From Anaerolineae bacterium (GTDB lineage Bacteria; Chloroflexota; Anaerolineae; 4572-78; J111), in the NCBI GenBank assembly GCA_023151115.1, contig JAKLJP010000018.1, positions 62,001 through 126,000 on the forward strand: 64,000 nt of DNA. The letters are read 5' to 3'. Positions 20,769 through 29,684 of the stretch are shown piece by piece. How positions within the stretch are numbered: position 1 is the first letter of the stretch; each line of letters opens with the position of its first letter. Made by a program: the position numbers and the translations under genes. The notes beneath the pieces are model-generated. The model ran no database searches, was not told the DNA's origin, and saw only the letters and a program-made list of their open reading frames with translations.

Positions 20769-21421
20769 GCAACACAGAGCGATTGAGCTACTATACTGCA
20801 TAAATCAAACATATAATTGGCCGCCGGACAGGCCAAAGCCGGGTCAAAAACATAATAAACCTCATCGGCTACGGCCACTTTTAACCCCACTCGACCATAG
20901 GCATTATAAACTATCTGAATTTGGTAAGCGACATCCTGTTGCAGATAGGAATGACGAGTAGCCGAAACGCGGGCTGAAGCATCCAGCCAGTTTTGATAGA
21001 GGGTTGAAAAATCAAACTGATTTTTGATTTGGGCGGGATCGTGGCGATAGGTGTGGCTCAATTGGATTAGATTGTAGGCGACGCTCTGCATCACATCGGC
21101 AAAGCCGGCTACGGCAAACTCCACTTCCACCTCGCGCAGCCCGATTTGCCGGTTGATTGCTGCCAACTCACGGTGGAAGCAATCGGTCAGAGCCTGAACT
21201 TGCGGGATAAGCTCTATCAGCGACACCATTGGGGGGACTGCTGCCAACAGCCGCTGCCGCACTAGAGGCAGGGCCTCGCCAGAACCCTCCAGGCTGCCCA
21301 ATCCCTGCCATTCTTTTGGCTCAAAATGGGCCAGGGCAAATTCGGGCGGCAAACCCTGCTGGTTGCGAAAGGTGGCCAGGGGAATAAATTTTTGGGGCTG
21401 CCCATCTAAAGTTAACTGCAT
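20750..21421 (-). CDS. hypothetical protein
   Basis: 223 residues, no signal peptide or membrane helix, no family recognised. The middle is helical (AINRQIGLREVEVEFAVAGF; DVMQSVAYNLIQLSHTYRHD) and the end is beta-like (VAYQIQIVYNAYGRVGLKVA followed by VADEVYYVFD). Two Cys occur in the last third (PALACPAAN; DLCSIV). It starts just after the HPF terminator, so it is probably transcribed on its own. Its C-terminal ALTLNV is encoded by the shared palindromic array. Confidence 0.65.
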   Translation of the reverse strand: MQLTLDGQPQKFIPLATFRNQQGLPPEFALAHFEPKEWQGLGSLEGSGEALPLVRQRLLAAVPPMVSLIELIPQVQALTDCFHRELAAINRQIGLREVEVEFAVAGFADVMQSVAYNLIQLSHTYRHDPAQIKNQFDFSTLYQNWLDASARVSATRHSYLQQDVAYQIQIVYNAYGRVGLKVAVADEVYYVFDPALACPAANYMFDLCSIVAQSLCVALTLNV

Positions 21422-21423
21422 CT

Positions 21424-21462
21424 ATAAAATAAAGGGGGCGAGCACGTTAATGCCTCGCCCCC
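21424..21462 (-). terminator. rho-independent terminator of hpf
   Basis: Minus strand: GGGGGCGAG, loop GCATTAACGTG, CTCGCCCCC, then TTTATTTTAT. It lies 24 nt after the hpf stop. Confidence 0.9.
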
Positions 21463-21485
21463 ACTCCTGCTTCAGAGTTGAGTTT

Positions 21486-22058
21486 TCAGGTTAATTCAGG
21501 GTCCAGTAAACCGTAATCGTTATCCGTGCGGCGATACAGCACATTGATCCGGCCCAGATTAACGTTGTAAAAAACAAAAAAGTCGTGCCCCAACAGTTCC
21601 ATCTGTTCTACTGCTTCATTTTCGGTCATAGGGACTACCTGAAACTTCTTGGTGCGGACAATCTTGCGCTCCCCTTCTTCGGCCAGCGCGGTCAGCATTT
21701 CCTGATCAAGTACGGGCAGTTCATCTTCTGGTCGCTTGTTGCCCAGGTGGCCCTGGTAGCGGTCAACACGCTTGCCTTTGTAGCGCACAATTTGACGGTA
21801 AATTTTATCCACAACGGCATCAATCGAAGCGTAAATAGCCTCAGAGCGTTCTTCGGCGCGCAGGATAGTGCCGTTGACTCGCAAGGTTACCTGAACCACA
21901 TTTCTATCCTTGGCGCTTTTTGTTTTTTCCTGGGTAATCTCCACCCGGGCTTCATCAACTTCCGGGAGATACCGGTCCAGCTTCTCCATTTTCTTTTCCA
22001 CATAGGTGCGGACTCGATCAGAAATAACAAAATTTTTACCCTTGAGAAGCAATTGCAT
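21486..22058 (-). CDS. hpf: ribosome hibernation promoting factor, long form
   Basis: 190 residues, the usual size of long HPF. It dimerises 70S ribosomes to inactive 100S particles under stress. Residues 1-100 form the S30AE/YfiA ribosome-binding domain (MQLLLKGKNFVISDRVRTYV; RVEITQEKTKSAKDRN). After a charged linker, residues about 135-190 are the dimerisation domain, with KFQVVPMTENEAVEQMELLG, FFVFYN and NVLYRRTDNDYGLLDPEL. The ATG at 22058 has AGGAAA upstream; a longer open frame to 22190 overlaps comF and is rejected. It ends with a strong terminator. Confidence 0.95.
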   Translation of the reverse strand: MQLLLKGKNFVISDRVRTYVEKKMEKLDRYLPEVDEARVEITQEKTKSAKDRNVVQVTLRVNGTILRAEERSEAIYASIDAVVDKIYRQIVRYKGKRVDRYQGHLGNKRPEDELPVLDQEMLTALAEEGERKIVRTKKFQVVPMTENEAVEQMELLGHDFFVFYNVNLGRINVLYRRTDNDYGLLDPELT

Positions 22059-22093
22059 TTTCGTTTCCTTTCTATGAAATTTAGATTTGAGAA

Positions 22094-22801
22094 CTAACGC
22101 GCCTTCGCTAAAGTTAGTCCCCAGACAGCGGCAGCGCCCCTTTTTTTGAGGGCGTCGGCGCAGGCATCTAAGGTTGAGCCGGTAGTACAAACGTCATCAA
22201 TCAAGAGTACAGTTTGCCCTGCCCCGGTGAAACCATCGCAAGCAAAAGCCTCAGCTACATTTTGATGTCGTTCCTCGAAGCCGAGGGTCATTTGGGATTT
22301 GGTGTGGCGGATGCGCCGGAGCGCCCTTGAATTTACGGGCAAATCCAGCAGATAACTCAGCGCTTTGGCTAACAATTCGCTCTGATTGTACCCTCGTTCA
22401 CGCAGCCGCGCTGGGTGAAGCGGCACAGGCATCAGAACATCTACCGCTAATTCGAAGCGGCGGTAGGCTTGGGCTAAAATGGTCGCCAGGGTAGCCGCCG
22501 CCGCTTTATGATTGCGGTATTTGAGCAAGTGAATCGCCGGCCGAATGGGATTATCTTCAAAGTAACAAGCCGACCTGATACCGTCAAGATATTGTAAGGG
22601 ATTATGTTGGCACTGCTTACAGCTAGAAGCGCCAGAAGCCGGCGGCGTACCGCAACGCTGGCAAATGGGGGGAGTAATAAAAACGATTTGACTCAAGCAG
22701 TTCTGGCACAACCAACCAGCGGTAGCTTGGCAGTTGACACATCTGGGGGGGAATAATAAATCAAGCAGAGATTGGCCGGATTTTTGGATGTGGGTTAGCA
22801 C
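22094..22801 (-). CDS. ComF-family phosphoribosyltransferase-like protein
   Basis: 235 residues. The N-terminal zinc-binding part has CVNC, CQNC, CQRC and CKQC pairs; the PRTase fold follows with the PRPP loop VLLIDDVCTTGSTLDACADA near residue 200 and MPVPLHPARLRERGYNQSE before it. ComF proteins aid uptake of transforming DNA or recycle purine-related products; the exact reaction is unsettled. Start is GTG. Gene order after a Tad locus may matter, as Tad-like machines and ComF can both take part in DNA uptake, but this is only an inference. Confidence 0.92.
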   Translation of the reverse strand: MLTHIQKSGQSLLDLLFPPRCVNCQATAGWLCQNCLSQIVFITPPICQRCGTPPASGASSCKQCQHNPLQYLDGIRSACYFEDNPIRPAIHLLKYRNHKAAAATLATILAQAYRRFELAVDVLMPVPLHPARLRERGYNQSELLAKALSYLLDLPVNSRALRRIRHTKSQMTLGFEERHQNVAEAFACDGFTGAGQTVLLIDDVCTTGSTLDACADALKKRGAAAVWGLTLAKAR

Positions 22802-22857
22802 GGATTATCTCACCACCTAGCTAACAGTTTTTAGCAAGGTATGACGCCAATTCTTAC

Positions 22858-23202
22858 CTAAGCTTCAATTTTTAGCTGATCACCCACCTCAGTAGCTGTA
22901 CTAACAATCGTGCCCACCGGCATTTCGACCACGTAAGCCGATTGAAGAACCAAAGGACCTAGCCGATAGGGAACCATATTGACATCGGTACGGATCACCT
23001 TCAGGTGTTTATCGGCGTACACCACATCAATAGGAAATTTCATAAACAGGGTGTGGATACTTTTTTCGCCCACTAAAATTAACCCTTCCCCTGATTGCAG
23101 AGCGGTAACGCCCAACAAGCCGCGCAGCCTGAGCCAAAAATTATTAGCCTCCCGCCCCTGGCTAAGCAGCAAGGCATTGCGAGTCTGGTTAAAGACGCGC
23201 AT
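22858..23202 (-). CDS. DUF192 family protein
   Basis: 114 residues. The family is a small beta barrel of unknown activity, often secreted or beside secretion genes. The signature is clear: LRLRGLLG, then GEGLILVGEKSIHTLFMKFP and IDVVYADKHLKVIR. No signal peptide is present here, unlike many homologues. It starts 10 nt after TadC stops, so it may be the last gene of the Tad transcript. Confidence 0.88.
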   Translation of the reverse strand: MRVFNQTRNALLLSQGREANNFWLRLRGLLGVTALQSGEGLILVGEKSIHTLFMKFPIDVVYADKHLKVIRTDVNMVPYRLGPLVLQSAYVVEMPVGTIVSTATEVGDQLKIEA

Positions 23203-23212
23203 CAGATTTTGA

Positions 23213-24169
23213 CTATTGACCTACCCAGAAGGTTTCCATCAGAATGATAACGGCTGGACCAAGAAGAACCACAAAAAGCGCCGGGAAGATCAAAAATACC
23301 ATCGGGAAAAGCATTTTGATCGGGGCTTTGTTGGCTTGTTCTTCAGCGCGTTGGCGGCGTTTGATGCGCATTTGCTCAGATTGAACCCGCAGAATTTTAG
23401 CAATACTCACGCCCAACTGATCCGCCTGAATGATGGCCGCCACAAAGCTGGTCACATCGGGCACATCCATATTGTTGCTCATATTGCGCAAAGCCTCACG
23501 CCGGATCACCCCCAAACGCATTTCCTGGACCACCTTGGCAAAACCTCGACTCAGTTCGTTGTCCCACTTTTCGGCCACTTTCTGCAAGGCCCCATCAAAA
23601 CCCATGCCGGCTTCAACGGCAATGGTGAGCAAGTCCATGGCGTCGGGCAGGCTTTTGACGATCTCTTTTTTCCGCCGGTTGATTTTTGACCTGATCCAAA
23701 GAATAGGCAAGATGAAACCAATGAGCGCCGCAACCAACGGAGTTAGAATTTTAACCAAAGGGCCAACTGAAGGCGAGATGACAGTAATCAAGAAAGCCAG
23801 AACCCCAAAGATCAAGGCCACAAAGATACGCAAGCCAAAAAATTCGGTAGCGCCCCAGCCGTAAGGCCGACCGGCCCGTTCTAACATTAGCTCAGCCGCA
23901 GCGCGTGATTTTGAAGGCGACAATTTACCCAGCGCATTACCCAACCTGATCAAATTGGGGCGGATAACCCGCTGAGCAAAAGGCTGCGACAGCTCAATTT
24001 CTTCAAGGGTTAAAGGTGTGGTTCGACCAGCAAACTCTTCCAGACGGACTTGAATATCACCACCCCCGCCCCCCGCCGCAGAGGATGAAGCCCGCAGGCC
24101 AAAAAATACCAAAGCGCCGGTAAGTCCCAAGCCTACAACAACGATAAGGATAATGATTATTGGATCCAT
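23213..24169 (-). CDS. tadC: TadC-like type II secretion F-family protein
   Basis: 318 residues from ATG 24169 (GGAGG 6 nt upstream; a TTG two codons earlier is open). Inner-membrane platform protein of the Tad pilus, partner of TadB. One N-terminal membrane helix, a cytoplasmic helical domain, two further helices near residue 115-165, the T2SSF domain (KSLPDAMDLLTIAVEAGMGF; LSRGFAKVVQEMRLG; LRVQSEQMRIKRRQRAEEQA), and two final helices. Immediately downstream of tadB in the same orientation. Confidence 0.92.
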   Translation of the reverse strand: MDPIIIILIVVVGLGLTGALVFFGLRASSSAAGGGGGDIQVRLEEFAGRTTPLTLEEIELSQPFAQRVIRPNLIRLGNALGKLSPSKSRAAAELMLERAGRPYGWGATEFFGLRIFVALIFGVLAFLITVISPSVGPLVKILTPLVAALIGFILPILWIRSKINRRKKEIVKSLPDAMDLLTIAVEAGMGFDGALQKVAEKWDNELSRGFAKVVQEMRLGVIRREALRNMSNNMDVPDVTSFVAAIIQADQLGVSIAKILRVQSEQMRIKRRQRAEEQANKAPIKMLFPMVFLIFPALFVVLLGPAVIILMETFWVGQ

Positions 24170-24211
24170 AATCAACCTCCGTCAGATTAAACCCCACAAC
24201 GCTTTAAAAAT

Positions 24212-25216
24212 CTACACTTCAATGGCAATAATTTTTTGAATGGCAAAAAAGCCGCTGGCAATCATCAACACCCCCGCCCCAATCATAATCCAACCACAAG
24301 GTTGGGTACACTTTTCCGGGGTAATTCCCAACGAATCGCACGAAAAAACCATTTTACCAATATAATTTTGATTCATGGCATAAAGCAGTAGCCCCAACGC
24401 CACCGGCAAACCCGAAATGATATAACCCGACAGTTGTCCCTGGGCGGTTAGAACGGCAATTTCACCTTTAATCCGAACTCTTTCTCTGATGACAAAACCG
24501 ATGATTTCCAGAATTTCGGCCAGGTTACCCCCGATCTCGTGCTGCACATTGATCGCCGTAATCATCAAATCCAGATCATCGCTGGGCACCCGGCGCAGCA
24601 AGTTGACAAAGGCCCGGTCATTGCTAACCCCCAGGCCCACTTCGCGCACGACCCGTTTAAACTCTACGGCCATGGGGTCTGGCATTTCTCGGCCTACGGC
24701 ATCCATGGCTTGTAACAAAGAATACCCTGAACGCAAGCCATTAGCCATGAGAGTGATGCCATCGCCAAGCTGATTATTAAACTTTTTCAAGCGCGCTCTC
24801 TGGCGCATCTTTAGCCAGAATTTGGGCAAAAAGAAACCCACTATAGCGCCAATAAGGGGCATGACAAAACCGCCATAAATAAGCCAGGCCAGGGCAGTCA
24901 CGGCAACGATGGAAATCAGGTTCAAAGCCCAAAACTCAGCGACCGTAAGCTTTAGGTCAGCCCTGGCCAGTTCAGTCGCCAAATTTTTGCCCAAGCCCCG
25001 CTCTTCAATTACCTGGTCCAGATTTTGGGTGAGCAACGACGGCCCGCTTGATTTCTTTTTGTCCTCCTGGTCCTCAGCACTTTCTAGGTTACCCCCGCCC
25101 ACAAACTGTCCCAAACGGGCTTGAGTGGCATCACTGCCCCTTCTCGACAATATAACACCACCGATAAGGGTTGCCAGGGTGAGCACCACCAAGACAATGA
25201 CTATGATTGTTAACAT
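24212..25216 (-). CDS. tadB: TadB-like type II secretion F-family protein
   Basis: 334 residues. Same architecture as TadC: N-terminal helix, soluble domain, a helix pair at about 90-140, and the F domain (QLGDGITLMANGLRSGYSLLQAM; FKRVVREVGLGVS; INVQHEIGGNLAEIL), and two terminal helices. With TadC it forms the platform on which TadA acts. It follows tadA at 54 nt. Confidence 0.93.
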   Translation of the reverse strand: MLTIIVIVLVVLTLATLIGGVILSRRGSDATQARLGQFVGGGNLESAEDQEDKKKSSGPSLLTQNLDQVIEERGLGKNLATELARADLKLTVAEFWALNLISIVAVTALAWLIYGGFVMPLIGAIVGFFLPKFWLKMRQRARLKKFNNQLGDGITLMANGLRSGYSLLQAMDAVGREMPDPMAVEFKRVVREVGLGVSNDRAFVNLLRRVPSDDLDLMITAINVQHEIGGNLAEILEIIGFVIRERVRIKGEIAVLTAQGQLSGYIISGLPVALGLLLYAMNQNYIGKMVFSCDSLGITPEKCTQPCGWIMIGAGVLMIASGFFAIQKIIAIEV

Positions 25217-25270
25217 TCTAATCCTCCAAAAAACCCAGCCCTATCTGCTACCCAGTTTTCTCGTGTACCT

Positions 25271-26677
25271 TTAAAATCTAGTGCTGGCCCCAAAGATATT
25301 GGGCGGTAAAACAATACCGGCCGCCTCAATTCTCTCATAAAACTTGGGACGGATACCGGTCGGTTTGAGCCGCCCCACAATTTTGCCGTTTTCAATTCCT
25401 TGCTGTTCAAAGGCAAAAATATCAGACATGACAATAACATCACCTTCCATCCCCTGCACTTCAGTCACATTAACAATCTTGCGGCTGCCGTCTCGCAAAC
25501 GGGATTGCTGGATAATCAGGTCAACCGCCGAGGCCACCTGCTCTCGAATGGCGCGCACGGGCAAGTCCATCCCGGCCATCAGGCACATGGTTTCCAAACG
25601 AGAGAGCATATCGCGGGGGGTGTTGGCGTGGGCAGTGGTCAGGCTGCCATCATGACCGGTGTTCATAGCCTGAAGCATGTCAAGGGTTTCACCGCCGCGG
25701 CACTCTCCTACCACAACCCGGTCGGGGCGCATGCGGAGGGTGTTGATAACCAAATCCCGAATGGTAACTTCACCTTTACCTTCAATATTGGGTGGGCGAG
25801 ATTCTAGCGTCACCACGTGTTCCTGGCGAAGCTGCAATTCGGCCGCATTTTCTACAGTGATAATCCGCTCATCATTGGGAATAAATGAGGAGAGCACGTT
25901 GAGCAGCGTTGTTTTACCCGAACCGGTCCCGCCGGAAACCACAATGTTCAACCGAGCTTTCACACAAGCCTTCAAAAATTCTGCCGTTTCAGACGACATA
26001 GAGCCAAAACGGATCAAATCATCAATCGTTAACGGATCTTTTTCAAACTTGCGAATGGTCAACGTTGGCCCGTTAAGCGCCAAAGGGGGAATAATAGCGT
26101 TGACGCGAGAACCATCGGGCAAACGCGCATCTACATAAGGCGAGCTTTCGTCAATGCGCCGGCCCAACGGTGACACAATCCGGTCAATCACCTTCATCAC
26201 ATGTTCATTGCTTTCAAAAACGATATTGGTTTTGGTCAACTTGCCTTTACGTTCTACAAAAACCTTTTCCGGGCCGTTGACCATAATTTCACTGACATTT
26301 TCATCGGCCAGCAGCACTTCGAGCGGGCCAAACCCCAAAATCTCAGCCACGATACCCTCAAATAACCGTTCCCGTTCCGAGCGGCTGAGAATAATATTCT
26401 CCTGGGCCAATATCTGCTCAAACATATCCTGAATGGTTCGCCGCACCTCGTCGGTGCGAGAAACGTCCATGGCCGGGTCCAATTCGGCTACCAACTTATC
26501 CTGAATACGCTCCTTTAAATCCTTAAAAGCATCACGGACAGTGGACGCCACCGGAGCGCGTCGAGCCTGTTGTTCTATACCTCTGGGCCTGAGGGGGCTG
26601 GCTGAACCTCCGCCTGATCTCGCTTCACCGCTATCGCCAGGTTGTTGACTTTTCTCAATTCGCTTTAATAAAGACAT
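25271..26677 (-). CDS. tadA: TadA/CpaF-type secretion ATPase
   Basis: 468 residues, the motor for pilus assembly. The N-terminal 60 residues are flexible. The conserved domain begins near 70. Walker A is GGTGSGKTTLLN at about 249-260; the Asp-box region (DERIITVENAAELQL) and Walker B (MRPDRVVVGECRGGETLDML) follow; then the His box (TAHANTPRDMLSRLETM). All are intact, so an active ATPase is expected. A single ATPase is present, consistent with Tad/archaeal-like machines that extend and retract with one motor. Confidence 0.95.
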   Translation of the reverse strand: MSLLKRIEKSQQPGDSGEARSGGGSASPLRPRGIEQQARRAPVASTVRDAFKDLKERIQDKLVAELDPAMDVSRTDEVRRTIQDMFEQILAQENIILSRSERERLFEGIVAEILGFGPLEVLLADENVSEIMVNGPEKVFVERKGKLTKTNIVFESNEHVMKVIDRIVSPLGRRIDESSPYVDARLPDGSRVNAIIPPLALNGPTLTIRKFEKDPLTIDDLIRFGSMSSETAEFLKACVKARLNIVVSGGTGSGKTTLLNVLSSFIPNDERIITVENAAELQLRQEHVVTLESRPPNIEGKGEVTIRDLVINTLRMRPDRVVVGECRGGETLDMLQAMNTGHDGSLTTAHANTPRDMLSRLETMCLMAGMDLPVRAIREQVASAVDLIIQQSRLRDGSRKIVNVTEVQGMEGDVIVMSDIFAFEQQGIENGKIVGRLKPTGIRPKFYERIEAAGIVLPPNIFGASTRF

Positions 26678-26730
26678 ATCCTATTTCCTTAAAGGCCATC
26701 GTAAGGTTGAACTTTTAGGGTTATCAGCAT

Positions 26731-28002
26731 TTATCGGCCAAAGATACCGGAGCGAACAGGCGCCTCTACTTTTTCACTGCTGGGGTTCAGTGATTTTACC
26801 AGGTGGTTGCTAAAAGCAACCGTAGCCTGGGTAAGCAGACTATTTTTATCCCCCAAAACATAGGGAACGCCCTGGTTAACCGCTGTTGTCACCGATCTTT
26901 CATCAAGAGGTAACTGGGCCTCAATTTTATATTTAATATTGGCCTCGATATCTTCAGCCCGAATATTGATTCGTTTATCCACCTTATTCAGGATAAACAT
27001 CGTGCGTTCACGTTCATACTCCAGCGCCTCGGTTACTTCAAACAAAAGTTTGGCGTTTTTGATAGCCGGAATTTCAGGCGTAGTTACGACTATTATTTTA
27101 TCAGAGATATCCAGAACACTCAAAACCAAATCATCAAGCACGCTGCTGGTGTCAACAATGATGATATCAAACATAGTGCGCAGCCGTTCCAGAACGTCTA
27201 CCACCAAAGCGGGTGTAACCGTATCAGCTACCTCCGGCCGAGGAGGGGCGAGCAGCGCTTTGATCCCCGAACTGTGAGCAATAAAAATGTCATTAATTAG
27301 TTCATTATCCAATTCGTCAATGTGAGAGGCCAGATCAGCAATTGTCCGGCTGGCATACAGATTTAATAACACGCCCACATCGCCAAATTGTAGGCTGGTA
27401 TCAACCAGGGCTACTTTACTGGCGGCATTTTGCTGCAAAGCAATAGCTACATTGACCGCAATAGTGCTACAACCGACGCCGCCCTTGGCGCTATACACAG
27501 TTACGATCTTCCCCTTTTCCTGGGGCATGGCCGAGGTTGAGGCTACTGTACCTGCAGGAATCTGGGTCATTGCCGGCATGGCCTGGCGCCGGGTGGCCCC
27601 CAATTGGTACACCCGGCGAATACTGCTGACCAATTCATCGCTGGAGAAGGGTTTTATCAAAAACTCTCTAGCTCCGGCCAGCATGGAACGGCGCAGGTAA
27701 TCAGCCTCACCCTGCACCGACATCATAATAATCTGGCAGAAGGGAACTTGTTGGGAGATGCGCTCGCTGGCGGTAATACCATCCACGCCCGGCATGTTAA
27801 TATCCATCAGGACAATATCGGGCTGGAGTTCCACTGCCATTTGAATCCCTTCTTCGCCGTTGGTAGCCGCCCCTACCACATCAATATCCGATTCGAAGAA
27901 GAGCAGTTTGCGCAGGTTTTCCCGGGTTTCCGGGATGTCATCCACAATCAATAAACGAATTTTTTCTTTGTCTCCGGGGCTATTTGATGGGGGCATGGCC
28001 AT
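26731..28002 (-). CDS. TadZ/CpaE-like protein: receiver plus MinD-like ATPase
   Basis: 423 residues. Residues about 14-130 are a receiver domain with DD at 21-22, Asp67 (IVLMDINMP) and the Lys in IKPF, so unlike many TadZ proteins it retains the phosphorylation site. After a linker, residues about 165-400 are a ParA/MinD-type ATPase with a deviant Walker A (YSAKGGVGCSTIAVNVA) and DIIIVDTSSVLDD. TadZ/CpaE marks the pole where the pilus is built. It follows cpaB after a gap of about 350 nt and may respond to a histidine kinase. Confidence 0.9.
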   Translation of the reverse strand: MAMPPSNSPGDKEKIRLLIVDDIPETRENLRKLLFFESDIDVVGAATNGEEGIQMAVELQPDIVLMDINMPGVDGITASERISQQVPFCQIIMMSVQGEADYLRRSMLAGAREFLIKPFSSDELVSSIRRVYQLGATRRQAMPAMTQIPAGTVASTSAMPQEKGKIVTVYSAKGGVGCSTIAVNVAIALQQNAASKVALVDTSLQFGDVGVLLNLYASRTIADLASHIDELDNELINDIFIAHSSGIKALLAPPRPEVADTVTPALVVDVLERLRTMFDIIIVDTSSVLDDLVLSVLDISDKIIVVTTPEIPAIKNAKLLFEVTEALEYERERTMFILNKVDKRINIRAEDIEANIKYKIEAQLPLDERSVTTAVNQGVPYVLGDKNSLLTQATVAFSNHLVKSLNPSSEKVEAPVRSGIFGR

Positions 28003-28350
28003 TCCTGACTTAAAATTTATTTATTCTGATACAAAAATAACTGGTTTATATAGGGCCTCAGTGGTTGAATCTTTGAGTATCGAGTAAGAACTTTGCCACG
28101 AATTGCACGAATTAACTCGAAAATTTTTGGTGAAATTCGTATAATTCGTAGCGAAAAATCCTTTTTGGTTCCGGCTTGGCCGGGTTAGGGTTTTATTGGG
28201 TAGACTTACTATAAAAACGGACAACTACCGTCAAGGTGCATCTCTAAAGCACAAATGTCTCTTAATACCTAAGAGACAACGTGCAATACCCAATGGGGTA
28301 ATTGATTTACAGTCAGGCAATCAAACAATGGCCCAAAAGCCAAGCTGTTA
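28003..28350. other. intergenic region between cpaB and tadZ
   Basis: No gene is supported here. It contains the AATTCGT array (28095-28153) and a small palindrome GTCTCTTA/TAAGAGAC at 28257-28277 that could end cpaB transcription. I looked for a short Flp-type pilin reading frame and found none. Confidence 0.6.
28095..28153. repeat. inverted pair of CACGAATT arrays
   Basis: CCACGAATTG, CACGAATTA on the left; AATTCGTAT, AATTCGTAG on the right. 9-nt units. Confidence 0.7.
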
Positions 28351-29439
28351 CTACTGGCTGGGTGCAGGTGTAGGTGTAGGTGTAACCTGGAATTGTAATT
28401 CCAACTCACTGGCCAATTCTATTAATGATGGTGACATAACAAACTCAATCTTCGGCGGTACCGCAATATTAAAGCGGGTGAGCATATACTGTAACGTTAC
28501 CGCCTCAGTTAGATGATCCGCATTTTCTTCACCGGCAGCACGCAGGGCCATTTCACTGTAAATATAGTTCTGGCGCAGCCAAAGCAAAACCAGCGCATCC
28601 TGAGGAGTTACGGCCAGAGTGACCACATCCGGCAGGGCTGGAGTTGGGGTAGGCGCTTCCTCGCCTTCGGCCGGCGGCGGCGGCGGCGGCGGTTCAATCC
28701 ACGGGCCAACCCGAATCACCTTGGCCGCCTGAACCGTCAACTGGGCTACGCGGCGAGGAATTTGAGCCTCTCGGGCAAAGACAACAGCCGGAATATCCTC
28801 CGCAGCCACAACAAAGCGACCTTCGTCAACCGGGGTGCTTAAAGTAAAATTGCCGGTTGGCTCACCGGTTTCGGGATCTATCTCCGGCACCAAAAAACTC
28901 AGTTTATTGGGCAGCGTGGTCTGAAATTCTTCATCCACGTCAACAAAGAAGGCCGAGACCAGAATATCTACGTAGTCGCCGGGCTGGACAGCAAAGGACA
29001 CGCTTTTTTGGCGGTTAATGGGATAGGCGACCGCAACCCGGCCGGCCGGGATTTGAAAGGAAGCTTCGCCCGCCCCAAAAACGTCCACCAACATGCTGCG
29101 GACAATAACCTGCCCCTGGACAATATCGGTTTTGGCGACCTTGCCAATGGTTTCAGCTTCGTCGGCAATAATGTCGGGCGGCACGTTATTGGCCGGCCAA
29201 TCACGGCGGCCAATCGAACCGGCCACAAACTCAGAACCGCGACCAATCGGCTGCAAGGCCACAATCACCTGGGTGGTGGGGATCCCCCCCCCTTCTTCGG
29301 CGACGCCCGGCGTGGGTGTAGCGGTTGGTTCTTCCACCAAGGCAGGGCCACCCCCGCTCAAAAAGAGGAAGGCGACCGCCCCCAGCGTTGCCAGACCCAG
29401 GATAATACCGAGTATAATCAGCAGTCTGCCACGTTGCAT
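28351..29439 (-). CDS. cpaB: CpaB/RcpC-like Flp pilus assembly protein
   Basis: 362 residues. An N-terminal membrane helix (LLIILGIILGLATLGAVAFL), a Pro/Thr-rich spacer, then the SAF domain (VVALQPIGRGSEFVAGSIGR; IVQGQVIVRSMLVD) and the RcpC-type part (VAVAYPINRQKSVSFAVQPGDYVDILVSA). In diderms CpaB works with the secretin CpaC; no secretin gene is present here. The tail is Thr/Pro repeats (TPTPTPAPSQ). An AGGGAG ribosome site precedes the ATG, and a promoter lies at 29491-29518. Confidence 0.92.
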   Translation of the reverse strand: MQRGRLLIILGIILGLATLGAVAFLFLSGGGPALVEEPTATPTPGVAEEGGGIPTTQVIVALQPIGRGSEFVAGSIGRRDWPANNVPPDIIADEAETIGKVAKTDIVQGQVIVRSMLVDVFGAGEASFQIPAGRVAVAYPINRQKSVSFAVQPGDYVDILVSAFFVDVDEEFQTTLPNKLSFLVPEIDPETGEPTGNFTLSTPVDEGRFVVAAEDIPAVVFAREAQIPRRVAQLTVQAAKVIRVGPWIEPPPPPPPAEGEEAPTPTPALPDVVTLAVTPQDALVLLWLRQNYIYSEMALRAAGEENADHLTEAVTLQYMLTRFNIAVPPKIEFVMSPSLIELASELELQFQVTPTPTPAPSQ

Positions 29440-29490
29440 ATTAAACTCTCCCTTTCGACAAAAGTAGACGAAAAGGACGCTAGCACATTA

Positions 29491-29518
29491 ATCATACCAT
29501 TTTATGCGAAAAAGTCAA
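29491..29518 (-). promoter_or_regulatory. internal promoter for cpaB and downstream tad genes
   Basis: Minus strand TTGACT, 16-nt spacer ending ATGG, TATGAT. It may allow the machine genes to be expressed separately from the pilin-like genes. Confidence 0.65.
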
Positions 29519-29587
29519 GACGGGGAAAATTTGGATTTGACATAAAGAGGATTATCTGGCTACCGATTGCTTTCGTCCGACTGACAG

Positions 29588-29628
29588 CTCGTTCCCGCGC
29601 TTCGCATGACGCGCAGCGTGAGAACGAG
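29588..29628. repeat. REP-like hairpin upstream of cpaB
   Basis: CTCGTTC...GAACGAG arms with inner GCGCTTCGC/GCGCAGCG also pairing. Confidence 0.6.
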
Positions 29629-29684
29629 TTTAACTATACCATTTTTTTGTTTCATGAAGACCTGTAAGGTCTGGAGAATTAAGG

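Noticed and set aside
22059..22190. N-terminal extension of HPF
   Set aside because: Overlaps the comF gene, while a good ribosome site and the family start match the ATG at 22058.
28021..28224. Candidate Flp pilin gene near cpaB/tadZ
   Set aside because: No Gly-Glu processing site followed by a hydrophobic helix; the frame is made of AATTCGT array DNA.
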